Source of the DNA: a bacterium
Lineage (GTDB): Bacteria; Patescibacteria; JAEDAM01; Absconditabacterales; Absconditicoccaceae
Reading direction: 5' to 3'
NCBI GenBank assembly: GCA_017442645.1
Contig: JAFRZH010000024.1
Location: 1 to 33,720 of the forward strand
Length of the DNA: 33,720 nt
Below the pieces are notes generated by a model. The model saw nothing but the letters and a program-made list of their open reading frames with translations. It was not told the DNA's origin and did no database searches. Positions 20,752 through 29,122 of this stretch are shown one piece after another. The position numbers and the translations under genes were made by a program. Position 1 is the stretch's first letter. The number at the start of each line of letters is the position of its first letter.

Positions 20752-22698
20752 TTATATCTCTACAACTACTTCACTTTCTCGACCAAAGACATCAACTGTT
20801 TTAATACAGATTTTTCTTGGTCAGGATTTTTTATCTACTTGTAAAACTGCCTTTGTAACTACTCTCAAAGGGTCTCAATCATTATCTGTATTATTTCTAT
20901 AATCTTGCCAAACACTACGAAAAACTACACCATCATAATCAGGGTCAATACTTCGATATTCTATTAATGATAATGGTTCTTTCGCGATAATTTCTCCAAG
21001 TGTTGCTTGTCCTTTTTCATCCAAAGGTAAAGCTTCAGGAGTAAGTAAAACATAATTTTCAAGTTCAATAGTCAAAGTATCTTTTTCATTTCAGCTTTCC
21101 AATTTTGGCTCTTTTATCGTGAGATATTGTAATGAACTGAAATTAACTTTTTTGTTCTTAATCAAGTCTTGATATCCTCATTTACTTCTTAGTTTATCGA
21201 GCAAATCAGGTGGAATAACCAAAACTTCTAAACTATTTCATTGATTTAATTCCTGGATTTCGTGGGTAATCGTGGAAGAAAAGTTCCATCACAAAACTAC
21301 TACTTTGTTCCATCATCATTGAAAACTATCTCTTTCAGCAATAGCTTTTTTGAGGGTATTTATTCAAGTAAGTTTGTTTGGACTATCTACATAAACAAGT
21401 GTCTTTTCATTTGGCATATATCCCATATTTCTGCTTGGATTTTCTGTAGCAAAAAATGGTAAAGCTCCATACAAAGCCATCGTAATTTGTGCCAAATCTC
21501 CAATTCTAAAACGAGAATTAAAATTCTGACTCAAACTCTCTCTCTGATAATCACCAATAGATTGATAAAGAAATGGTTTACAATCATCAATATCGATAAA
21601 TCTCTTTCTCATTACCATACAAGCAGGTTTTCCAATATCGGAAGTTATCCATTTACGACCAAGTTTTTCTGCAACAGCGGCAGTTGTACCACTTCATCAG
21701 AAAAAATCAGCAACAATACTTCACTCATCTGAACTTGCTTTAATTATCCTTTCAAGTAAAGCTTCTGGTTTTTGTGTTCAATAATCTAATCTTTCTTTTC
21801 AAGTTTTTCAGACTTGGAATATATCATCCCATATATCAGTATCGTCCCAAAAATCTGAAACAGGCTTATCCGTTTGTTGTCTATATACTACATTTCAAAA
21901 CTCATCTCTCATTGAAACTTTTACTCAATCTACCATTTGAACAAGATTCCTTTTTCTACTTTCTGAGAGTTTTACTCTTTGTTCATGGAATATTTGTTCC
22001 TGTGATTTTGTATAAAAATATAAACAATCATGCATTCTCTGAAAAGCGGAAGATACATTTGCCCAACGGCTATAACTTCGGACAATTTCATTTTTAAAAT
22101 TATCTTTACCAAAAATATCATCTAAAATTAGTTTAACATAATGTCCAACATGCCAATCAATATGTACATACAAACTCCCTTTTTCACTCAATAATTCTCT
22201 TATGAGATATAATCTCGGATACATGTACTCTAAATAAGAAATAGTACCATCTTTCCAAGTATCAGAATAAGCTGCTTGTTCAAAAACTGTAGCTCTTTGC
22301 TCTATGTCTGTTCCTTTTTCGTTATTTCAGAAAACATCAGGCAGAGTGATTTTAGTTCTATAATCTGCCTTACTATCATACGGTGGGTCTATGTATATGA
22401 GATCTATTTTTCATCTTAAACTTGGCACTCCATTTGCTTCATCTCCTGCAATGAGAGCAGCCATAGTGAGTAAATTATCACCATAAATCAGACGATTTTG
22501 TCGAGCTTTTTCATCGTACTCTTTTTTGAAATTTTCAAAGAGTGTCTGATAATTCGTGTCTTTCGATGGAATTACAATTTCGTTTGTCTGCAACTTTAAT
22601 CTTCGTCCATCAGCGATTTGTTGCATGATTTGTTCAGCTTCCTTTTTCCCTTTTCTGACAATATCAGGAAGTGCTTCAATTAAAGAAGTTTTTGGCAT
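20752..22698 (-). CDS. mod: type III DNA adenine methyltransferase, Mod subunit
   Basis: 648 residues. [13 protein letters not shown] (DPPY at 104-107) precedes [18 protein letters not shown] (about 330-345), the beta-class N6-adenine methyltransferase order typical of Mod proteins. The region between them (about 180-300) should hold part of the recognition domain, with a further C-terminal domain of about 270 residues. [25 protein letters not shown] is also characteristic. Mod recognises the asymmetric site and methylates one strand; with res downstream it forms a complete type III system. Both glycines of FFGG are TGA. The ATG at 22698 follows a 178-nt structured leader and a good promoter. 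Confidence 0.92.
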
Positions 22699-22876
22699 TT
22701 CGTCATTGCGTGGTAACTAAAATGTCAGTTTTTTCTCTAATTTAAAAAGACGAGATACAACCGACCGAGTTACCACGCTCTTTTAACACAATTTCCGATA
22801 TACAGACGAAATGCGAGTCGATTGCATATCGTCTTTCAGCGTATATCAAAAATTAAGTCTTTTTTTTGAGCGTGGT
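22699..22876 (-). ncRNA. structured 5' leader of mod-res with competing stems and tRNA-like part
   Basis: The minus-strand transcript is predicted to begin at about 22876. Segment A (ACCACGCTC, 22876-22868) can pair with B (GAGCGTGGT, 22780-22772). B extended (GCGTGGTAACT, 22778-22768) can instead pair over 11 bp with C (AGTTACCACGC, 22718-22708), ending 9 nt before the ATG. A-B and B-C are mutually exclusive. Between A and B lies a two-part hairpin: GATATAC/GTATATC (22797-22803, 22841-22847) and GACGA-A-ATGC/GCAT-A-TCGTC (22805-22833). The B-to-C piece is 71 nt with a 7-bp acceptor-like stem and CTCGGTCGGTTG. It also has CTTTTTAA where a tRNA-Lys anticodon would be, but the D and T arms are degenerate. 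The pairings are read directly; regulation is inferred. Confidence 0.6.
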
Positions 22877-22882
22877 ATTTTT

Positions 22883-22910
22883 CTTATAGCGAAAATGAAA
22901 TGTTTGTCAA
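22883..22910 (-). promoter_or_regulatory. promoter of the mod-res operon
   Basis: Minus strand: TTGACA (22905-22910), 16-bp spacer, TATAAG (22883-22888). It places the start at about 22876, exactly at the first base of leader segment A. Confidence 0.7.
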
Positions 22911-22923
22911 AGGGAAATAATCA

Positions 22924-22956
22924 AAAAAAAGCTACCCTTTCGGACAGCTTTTTATT
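22924..22956 (-). terminator. terminator of the Panacea/membrane-protein operon; 33-bp direct repeat, left copy
   Basis: Minus strand: AGCTGTCC, GAAA loop, GGGTAGCT, then TTTTTTT. It is 21 bp after the stop of the 627-aa gene. The same 33 bp, with one base different, occur at 26613-26645 on the other side of the four-gene cassette. Confidence 0.8.
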
Positions 22957-22976
22957 ATTTGTTTTTATAATTTAAA

Positions 22977-24860
22977 TTATGAATTAGATTTATTAGCATT
23001 ATTATTCTTTGATTCTTCGATTAATTTTTCTAAAGATTCTTCTAATAATGTTGCTTTATATATACTATTTTCTAATTTTGAATTAGTATTCTCTCATTTA
23101 TTAATATTAATTGCTTGATCTTTTAAAAAATATCTTCATACAATGGATAATGTAAGTATTAATACAGAAACTCATAAAAGTAATAAAGCTTTTTTCAATT
23201 CTTCTTTATATAAAAACACTCAAAATAAAAGCAACAAGATTCAGGATAAAAAAATTCATGAAAACATTAAAGTATCTCAAATATTTTCGATTATAGAGAA
23301 TATCTGTATAGTTCAAAATGAGTAAACTACAATAGCAGTAAAAATTCAAACTACCGTCATTATATCAACTTTATAATCATTTATTTTTTTATCCACTGTC
23401 TCTATTTTCTCATCATTTATAATCTCAACTTCAAGCCTAAAAATTTTATTTTGTAAATCTTCTAAATCTTCACGTTTTTCTGGTCCATCGAAAGGTAAAC
23501 AGTACATATTACATATAAATAGTTTACCTAAATCTCAATTTTCATTGGACAGTTCAAAAGAATTACTTTCTATATCATACTCAAAATATTTATAGAAATC
23601 ATCAGCATAAAATATGTTTATAGCATCTTCAATAACTTTTGATGCAGTTTTAATATCTTGTTTTGCTTTTTTTAAATCTTTATTTTTAAAAAATTTTGCT
23701 GATAAATATTTATATTGTGCATATTTAAAATATGTAAAATAATTTCTAAAGTTATTTTTCTTTTTATGAAAAGTTAATGTATTAAAAATGTTATCAATTT
23801 TTCACTCAATTTCTGAAGTATTCTTATTATGATTATCTTTTTCGTATGTTCTAATAAGCAGAGATAAATAGTTATTTTGAATATAAACATAATTTATATA
23901 ATCTTCATCTGTAGGAGATGGAGTTAATTCATGATTTTTAGAATATCAATCAATTATCCACTCTAGTCACTGTAGGTCATAAGTTCTACCTTTATAATAT
24001 GTAGTTAATTTATTTAAAGTGATTCTATCTCAAAATTTCGAATTCTCAAGTTTTTCTTTTTCTGTTTTCTCTTGTATAAATAGAGATGTTGATTCTGGAT
24101 TCTTTAAGAAAACCAAAATTTTTTTTATATCACAAAATAGAGAATCATCTTTAATATCTCAAATATTTTCATCTACTTCTTCATTTCTGTAATAATCTAC
24201 TCTATTCTTTCAATAAACTAAAGAAAATTTATATAGATTAAAATTTATTCTTTCTTTTATTAGACTCTGTAATTTATTAAAAAATTCATCTACAAATTTC
24301 ATACTATCAACTGCTCCATAAATTGAAGCAAAATTCATCATTAATCAATCACCTCATTCAATTATATGACTTTCCAATATAAGAATATAAATAATTTGAT
24401 GCAATAACTCCATAAAATTTTTTCTTTCTCAAATATTTTCTGGTATAATATCTATATTTTGAACTCTTTTCCTTTTATTATTTATTTCTATTTTTAAGAT
24501 AGATATTAATTTCAAATCTGATAATAAAAATCTAAGACTAGGTTTTACTAACTTAATATAAGTTTGATTATTTTCCATATTTTTATTATCAAAATCCGTT
24601 ATCAAAGTATCTATTATTTCTGATATACTATTATAATCATCTTTCTGTAGAAAACTTCAATTTAATAACGAAAGTATTAAATTCTTATAAATTATTTCAA
24701 TTTTTTTATCAAAATCTTGCACCTCAATACTATGATTTTCATCGCATTCAAATGAGGATAAATTTCAAACTAATTCTAAAATATTTTCACTCTTCAAAGA
24801 GTTTCCATCTACTTGACTTTTTGTTGTATCTTTTTTAAAGATGGAACTAAAAAATTTCAT
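22977..24860 (-). CDS. 627-aa protein with three C-terminal membrane helices, possible effector
   Basis: No family recognised. ATG 24858-24860 to TAA 22977-22979. Residues 1 to about 480 are soluble, Asn/Lys/Ile/Glu-rich and mainly helical (RFLLSDLKLISILKIEINNK; KYAQYKYLSAKFFKNKDLKK). Then come three membrane segments at about 500-590: VDIMTVVGIFTAIVVYSF, SGIFLSGILLLLFLGVF and ALLLLGVSVLILTLSIVG. A hydrophilic Asn/Ser-rich tail follows. Its start overlaps the stop of the Panacea-like gene by 14 bp, so the two are translationally coupled. A large soluble sensor part with a C-terminal membrane module beside an antitoxin-type gene suggests a membrane-acting toxin or abortive-infection effector. 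This is inference only. Composition is more AT-rich than the core genes, yet glycines use TGA, so it is adapted to code 25. Confidence 0.75.
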
Positions 24861-25353
24861 TTCAGTAAAATTTATTCGATTCTAAAATTAACTCATTTGA
24901 AAGCTTTAATTTTCAAAGCATGTTAGCTATACGCCAGCATCTCCATTCATGTGTTATATCAACTAATTTTGATGCTGAGTTTTTAATTAAATTAGAATTT
25001 TTACTTTTCAATGTTAAAACCATTTTTTTTCATTCTTCTATAGCATTTTCTGAAATACTAACCCCATTTTTTCCCCTAGCACTTTTATTATTTATTTCAA
25101 AAGCTAATAAGTCATTGTTAAGATTTATCTTTTCATAAATATCTAATTCAACAGGTCATAAATCCCAAGCTACAAAATTATCAAAAATATTTAATTTTTC
25201 CTCATCTTCAGCTACACTCAAAAATAATAATTTTAATACTTTTAACTTACTTAAATCATTATTACCACCCCATGCATTATCACATTTACAATCTTTTTCA
25301 TACTCTTCAAGAAGTGCTTTCATAAATCAATTAAAATAATCAAATTTTTTCAT
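24847..25353 (-). CDS. Panacea-like (DUF4065/SocA) protein, no HTH
   Basis: 168 residues, start ATG 25351-25353. LSKLKVLKLLFLSVAE followed by FDNFVAWDLGPVELDIYEKI matches the Panacea core (K-x-L-K-L-L-F/Y ... F-x-A-W-x-x-G-P-V ... Y). DITHEWRCW matches its late TH-x-x-W signature. In hyperpromiscuous PanAT systems Panacea domains neutralise varied toxins, and SocA-type proteins act as adaptors. The gene has its own promoter and overlaps the 627-aa membrane protein by 14 bp (shared ATGAAATTTTTTAG). That gene is the natural candidate for its partner. The last residues (FYGNEIF) exist only if TGA is read as Gly. The family match is by eye and moderately divergent. Confidence 0.6.
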
Positions 25354-25382
25354 TTTTTTTGTGTGTCTATAAAATCTTTTCT

Positions 25383-25410
25383 CTTATATTTATAATTAAT
25401 TTATTTTCAA
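25383..25410 (-). promoter_or_regulatory. promoter of the Panacea-like/membrane-protein pair
   Basis: Minus strand: TTGAAA (25405-25410), 16-bp spacer, TATAAG (25383-25388). Predicted start near 25376, 23 nt before the ATG. It makes this pair a separate unit from the upstream toxin-antitoxin genes. Confidence 0.6.
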
Positions 25411-25436
25411 ACAAAAATATACAGTTTTCTCTATAT

Positions 25437-25841
25437 CTAATAATAAAACTTAGAATATATTTCTTTATGATTTTCTTTTACTAATTTCTGCCACCAAGCC
25501 GTTTCATTTCATCATTGAATATCCGTTTTGGTATAGAGTAATAAAATCTGAACTTCCTTTTTGTTTTCATCTCCATAAATGATAATCCTGTTTCATGAAG
25601 TTTTGGGAGATTCGTTGGTTCATGCTACCTTAAATTCACATTTTGCAATATAACAGCTATCCGATTTATGGATCCTTTCAGCTTTCGAAGTTTTGATAAA
25701 CATATCAATACGGCTCAGCATTTCATTAATCGCATTCATCGTCTTGTCCCAAGTATTTTTATACCTTTTGCTAAAAGGTTTTATGAAGTGTCTTTCTGCA
25801 TATTCTGTAATTATAACTGTATATCATCCATTAGTAAACAT
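25437..25841 (-). CDS. putative RelE/ParE-fold toxin of a Panacea toxin-antitoxin pair
   Basis: 134 residues. The start ATG (25839-25841) overlaps the antitoxin stop by 11 bp; TAG at 25437-25439 ends it. It is basic, with an N-terminal helical part (EYAERHFIKPFSKRYKNTWD), then beta-like strands (CYIAKCEFKVAG, NRIIIYGDENKKEVQILLLY) and a C-terminal WWQKLVKENHKEIYSKFYY. The order helix-strands with a late 'V-x-I-L-L-L-Y-x-K' strand is what RelE/HigB-type mRNA interferases look like. The position directly behind an HTH-Panacea antitoxin supports this. No single catalytic residue can be assigned with confidence. Four glycines are TGA-coded, so under the standard code the gene disappears from view. 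An unrelated PanT-type toxin remains possible. Confidence 0.55.
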
Positions 25842-26514
25842 TATCAGATTCTTCTTGAGTAATTAAATCATAAGGAATAATTTCCTTGTCTCCACAAATC
25901 ATTCGAGGAAGTTGCTGATGAGTGAAATCAATTATTTCTTGGGTGTTTTTGTCTTTCCATTTTTTTGCGATTTTTTGCAAAAGATTCATCTCATCATCAG
26001 ACAATTTATCACTCTGTGGATTCTCAATATTTTCTATCATGTAGGCTTTACCTTTTTGATTTATCATTACACTTTCTTCTTCTTGAAGTTCTTCTATTGT
26101 GCTGAAATAAGCATCAGGTACTGGTCATTGCTGAATCCTCCTATATTCTAGTCATGTAATCGATTCCAAATTGTAATAATACCATGCAAAATCTAGCAAA
26201 TAACAAAGTTTAGCAAGTTTTGTTTTTGTGATTTTTCAATCATCATCAGATCCATATTTTATGAAATTTTTGATGATTTGTTTGTATTTTTCCCAATCTA
26301 TCTGTTTTGGGGCAGTTGTTTGAGTATCTCATGGTAAAAATCTGGCTACATCTACTCCAAAGAATTCTGAAATTTTTACCGCTTGTCATAGTGTTGGATC
26401 GATTTTTCAATTTTCCAACTTTGAATAAGTCTGACGCGTAACTCCGAGCAAATCTGCTAATTCTTGCTGACTTACTCATCTCTCGATACGTAGTTCTTTG
26501 ATAAATTCAGTCAT
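25831..26514 (-). CDS. HTH (Xre)-Panacea antitoxin / autorepressor
   Basis: 227 residues. Residues 1-65 are an Xre-type helix-turn-helix (FIKELRIERGVSQQELADLL, VTRQTYSKLENGKIDPTL). Residues about 80-225 form a Panacea/DUF4065 domain: KTKLAKLCYLLDFAWYYY, GLEYRRIQQGPVPDAYF, then LSDDEMNLLQKIAKKW and IIDFTHQQLP. HTH plus Panacea is a recognised PanA arrangement: the Panacea part binds the toxin and the HTH represses the operon. A promoter and a perfect 9-bp-arm palindrome lie just upstream. It overlaps the toxin gene by 11 bp. Confidence 0.85.
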
Positions 26515-26545
26515 TGTTTTTTCTGTGGTGGATAAAGATATTTAT

Positions 26546-26573
26546 ATTATAATAAAATTTTTAACAAATGCAA
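26546..26573 (-). promoter_or_regulatory. promoter of the HTH-Panacea toxin-antitoxin operon
   Basis: Minus strand: TTGCAT (26568-26573), 16-bp spacer, TATAAT (26546-26551). Predicted start near 26538, 24 nt before the ATG at 26514. Confidence 0.65.
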
Positions 26574-26578
26574 ATAAA

Positions 26579-26598
26579 ATGTTAAAATTTTTTAACAT
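26579..26598. promoter_or_regulatory. candidate operator palindrome
   Basis: ATGTTAAAA-TT-TTTTAACAT: 9-bp perfect arms with a 2-bp centre, ending 6 bp upstream of the -35. A half-site (TTTTTAAC) lies at about 26558-26565 inside the spacer. It is a likely binding site for the HTH protein it precedes. Confidence 0.55.
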
Positions 26599-26612
26599 AA
26601 AATCTGATTTTG

Positions 26613-26645
26613 AAAAAAAGCTACCATTTCGGACAGCTTTTTATT
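26613..26645. repeat. 33-bp terminator-type direct repeat, right copy
   Basis: 32 of 33 bases equal 22924-22956, including the GAAA-loop hairpin (plus-strand GCTACC...GGACAGC). On the minus strand it is an intrinsic terminator just upstream of the toxin-antitoxin promoter and insulates it. With the left copy it brackets the 3.7-kb cassette. Confidence 0.8.
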
Positions 26646-26704
26646 TTATAATTTTTAAATTTTATTCTACCACCTCTACAAAGCGCTACCGAAACTCAAC
26701 AGAA

Positions 26705-26775
26705 TGTCATCCTGAACGAAAGTGAAGGATCTTAGGCAACACATAAGATTCTTCGGCTAATGCCTCAGAATGACA
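26705..26775. repeat. palindromic intergenic repeat
   Basis: TGTCATCCTGAACGAAAGTG near the left end and GCCTCAGAATGACA at the right end form an imperfect long inverted repeat (TGTCATcCTGA / TCAGaATGACA) around AGGATCTT and AAGATTCTTCG. It has the shape of a mobile palindromic repeat; no ORF inside. Confidence 0.7.
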
Positions 26776-26793
26776 AAAAAATCTGGTTAAAAA

Positions 26794-26858
26794 ACCTCTC
26801 CCATCACTTCGTAATTTTCCTCTCCTAAATTAGGAGAGGGGTAGGGTGAGGTTCTATT
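26794..26858. repeat. CACTTCGTG palindromic repeat, copy 1
   Basis: ACCTCTCCCATCACTTCGT, then hairpin CCTCTCCTA/TAGGAGAGG, then GGTAGGGTGAGGTTCTATT. Nearly identical to 28119-28184; partial copy at 28347-28374 and a relative at 20695-20745. Confidence 0.85.
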
Positions 26859-26908
26859 GTCCTCGTTCCTACAGGCCTCACGATAAAAAACAATAAAAAA
26901 ACATGTAG

Positions 26909-26933
26909 GGAAAGGGATTGCCCTTTCCTTTTA
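26909..26933 (+). terminator. hairpin with short T-run
   Basis: GGAAAGGG (26909-26916)/CCCTTTCC (26921-26928) with loop ATTG, followed by TTTTA. No rightward gene ends just before it, so it may be another repeat element. From 26934 to 27047 I see only AT-rich sequence. Confidence 0.45.
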
Positions 26934-27047
26934 CCACAATCAATAAATCAAAAAAAATAACCAATACAAAAAACAAGACCCTCTCTATAAATTACAACAT
27001 AGAAACATATAGTAATAGATACGAGTATTATTTTGTCATAAAATGAT

Positions 27048-27075
27048 TTGATAATAAAAAGAAGATAAGTATATT
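27048..27075 (+). promoter_or_regulatory. candidate promoter of the RhuM-like gene
   Basis: TTGATA (27048-27053), 16-bp spacer, TATATT (27070-27075). Predicted start about 27082, 22 nt before ATG 27104. Confidence 0.5.
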
Positions 27076-27103
27076 GATGATAATTTAATTAATAAAAGAC
27101 ACT

Positions 27104-28159
27104 ATGGCGAATTCAAAACAGATTCCAGATAATCATATTGTATTCTTTCAATCACAAGATTGAGCAATTCATTTAGAAGTAATGCTTGCATGAGAGAATA
27201 TTCGACTTTCCCAAAAGTTAATGGCTGAATTATTTTGATGTTCCTCTGATAATGTAGGTTTACACTTGAAAAATATCTATAAAGATGGAGAATTGGATCT
27301 CCACTCAACCACCGAGGATTTCTCGGTAGTTCAAAATGAATGAGGAAGAGAGGTAAAAAGAACGATAAAAATGTATTCATTAGAGGCGATTATTGCAGTT
27401 TGATATCGTGTAAATTCTTCGAGATGAATTGAATTTCGTACTTGGGCTACGGGAATTTTGAAATCTTATATTCACAAAGGATTTGCATTGGATTCCGATA
27501 GAATGAAGTATGGTTCTCGTTTTTCCACAAGATATTTTGATGAGCTTTATGAGGAAATAAGGGATATCCGTACAAGTGAAAGAATGATGTATCAAAAAAT
27601 CACGGATATTTATGCTACTTCTTTTGATTATTCTCCTAATGCACCAGAAACCAAAGAATTTTTTGCAACGGTACAAAATAAACTTCATTTTGCGATTACC
27701 TGAAAAACTGCAGCTGAAATCATTGTAGAAAGAGCGGATAGTACTAAAGATAAAATGGGCCTTACCAGTCGAAGAAAATATCCTAATGGGAAAATTATGC
27801 CAAGTGATGTAGTAGTGGCTAAAAATTATCTTAATAAAAAAGAATTAGAAAATCTGAATCGTATTGGAAATATGTATCTTGATTATGCTGAATTACAAGC
27901 TTCGAGAGGGAAAGTGATGATGATGAAAGATTGGAAAGAAAAAATGGATGCTTTCTTAAAATTCAGTGAATATGAAATTCTCAATGATAATGGGAAAATT
28001 TCGCATGAAGTAGCACAAGCCTTAGCCTTGAAAGAATATGAGAAATACAAAATCAAACAAGATCAAGAATATGTATCAGATTTTGATAAACTTATCGAAA
28101 TGACTAAGAAAAATGATGAACCTCTCCCATCACTTCGTGATTTCCCTCTCCTAAATTAG
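27104..28159 (+). CDS. RhuM family protein (Fic/virulence-associated family), repeat-derived C-terminus
   Basis: 351 residues with about nine TGA glycines. The N-terminal part VMLAGENIRLSQKLMAELFG, then NIYKDGELD and KMYSLEAIIAVGYRVNSSRG followed by FRTWATGILKSYIHKGFALD, is the hallmark of RhuM/YhfG-type proteins. The second half includes ETKEFFATVQNKLHFAITGK, ERADSTKDKMGLTS and YLNKKELENLNRIG. RhuM was first named in a Salmonella pathogenicity island, and relatives are common on mobile and defence islands; the biochemical role is unclear. The last 14 codons (from GAACCTCTCC on, giving EPLPSLRDFPLLN) are part of the dispersed repeat at 28119-28184. The original stop has therefore been replaced by one inside the repeat. 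Surrounded by repeats on both sides. Confidence 0.88.
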
Positions 28160-28184
28160 GAGAGGGGTAGGGTGAGGTTCTATT
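28119..28184. repeat. CACTTCGTG palindromic repeat, copy 2 (overlaps RhuM 3' end)
   Basis: Same element as 26794-26858 with few differences, ending in GGTGAGGTTCTATT. It runs through the RhuM-like stop codon at 28157-28159. Confidence 0.85.
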
Positions 28185-28376
28185 ACTTTTGTGCTCCTTT
28201 TTGAAAGGAACTGTCACGAAGTGACTGAGGATTTTTAATCTAAAAAAATCTCCCACCGCAAGCGGTCCCCCTCTTTTGAAAAAGAGGGACAGAAAAACAT
28301 TAAAACAGGACGAGGCAAGCCGTCGTCCCTACAGGTCGTATATATGAATCTCTCCCATCACTTCGTGATTTCCGTT
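28185..28376. repeat. nested palindromic repeat cluster
   Basis: Four elements stand in series. CTGTCACGAAGTGACTGAGG is the inverted relative of the 20705 block. ACCGCAAGCGGT and CCCTCTTTTGAAAAAGAGGG form hairpins (about 28256-28288). The GGACGAGGCAAGCCGTCGTCC hairpin (28308-28328) matches 17673-17693. A partial CTCTCCCATCACTTCGTGAT copy lies at 28347-28374. No gene is seen in this stretch. Confidence 0.75.
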
Positions 28377-28431
28377 TTATAAATAACTCTACGGATCAAA
28401 TTTTTATCATAACTATTTTGAATCTGAACTT

Positions 28432-29070
28432 CTATTGTTTTTTCTTGGCTAAAATTGTTTCTCCATCTATCACCGTATCTCACAATTTTGCAATAATTTC
28501 ATAATGTTCATCTAAAACAATACTTACTTGAGATCCTAATTTGATCAATCAAATAGTTTCTCCTTGTTGCACTTGTTGTCCAAGAGTCAAAAAACTCACA
28601 ATTCTTCTCGCAACAAATCAAGCAATTTGAATGATACGAAAATGAGTTTTGTCGGGAGTTTCAAAGAACATCGTTTGATATTCATTCTGAAAAGTAGCAG
28701 CCAGATTTTTATCTTTTTTCATGGCATTTCTGAAAGATCCTTTTTGATACGAAAGATTCAACATTTTTGCATCAACAGGTGCTTTTTGAAAATGAACATC
28801 CAAAGGTGTCATCATAATAGAAATTAATGTTCAATTTTTAAATCATTGCGTTCGATCATCGAGAACTTTACGATGTTTTTTATAAAGACATTTTTGAGTA
28901 TCTTGTAAATCCTTTTGCTGAATAATGGATATTATTTCCCCATTTGCAGGACTCACAAAAAGAGTTGTATCATGGGGAACTTTACGCTGAGGCTGACGAA
29001 GAAAATAGAAACGATAAAAGCAAATTACCAGAATACAAAGCAGTAAAATTCCAAGTATTAAAAAATACAT
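28432..29070 (-). CDS. psd: phosphatidylserine decarboxylase-like proenzyme
   Basis: 212 residues. N-terminal membrane helix (FLILGILLLCILVICFYRFYF), then FVSPANGEIISI, MMTPLDVHFQKAPVDAKML, a TFQNEYQTMFFET strand and VARRIVSFL. The processing site is LGSQVSIVLD with Gly179-Ser180. In this family the Ser of the G-S motif becomes the pyruvoyl group after self-cleavage, and the enzyme makes phosphatidylethanolamine from phosphatidylserine at the membrane. The short single-helix form resembles archaetidylserine/short Psd proteins rather than the E. coli enzyme. A phosphatidylserine synthase gene is not in the window. It lies 52 bp after tRNA-Lys, possibly on the same transcript. Confidence 0.85.
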
Positions 29071-29122
29071 TTTTAAAGATTATTTTTAAAATTTAAAAAA
29101 ATTCTCCTCAAGAATATTCCTT

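Noticed and set aside
22868..22876. Inverted repeats around 22708-22876 as transposon ends
   Set aside because: The arms are 9-11 bp, occur three times within 170 bp and flank no transposase; an RNA structure explains them better.
26700..28376. CRISPR array
   Set aside because: Repeats here are few, of different families, palindromic and unevenly spaced; there are no regular spacers and no cas genes.
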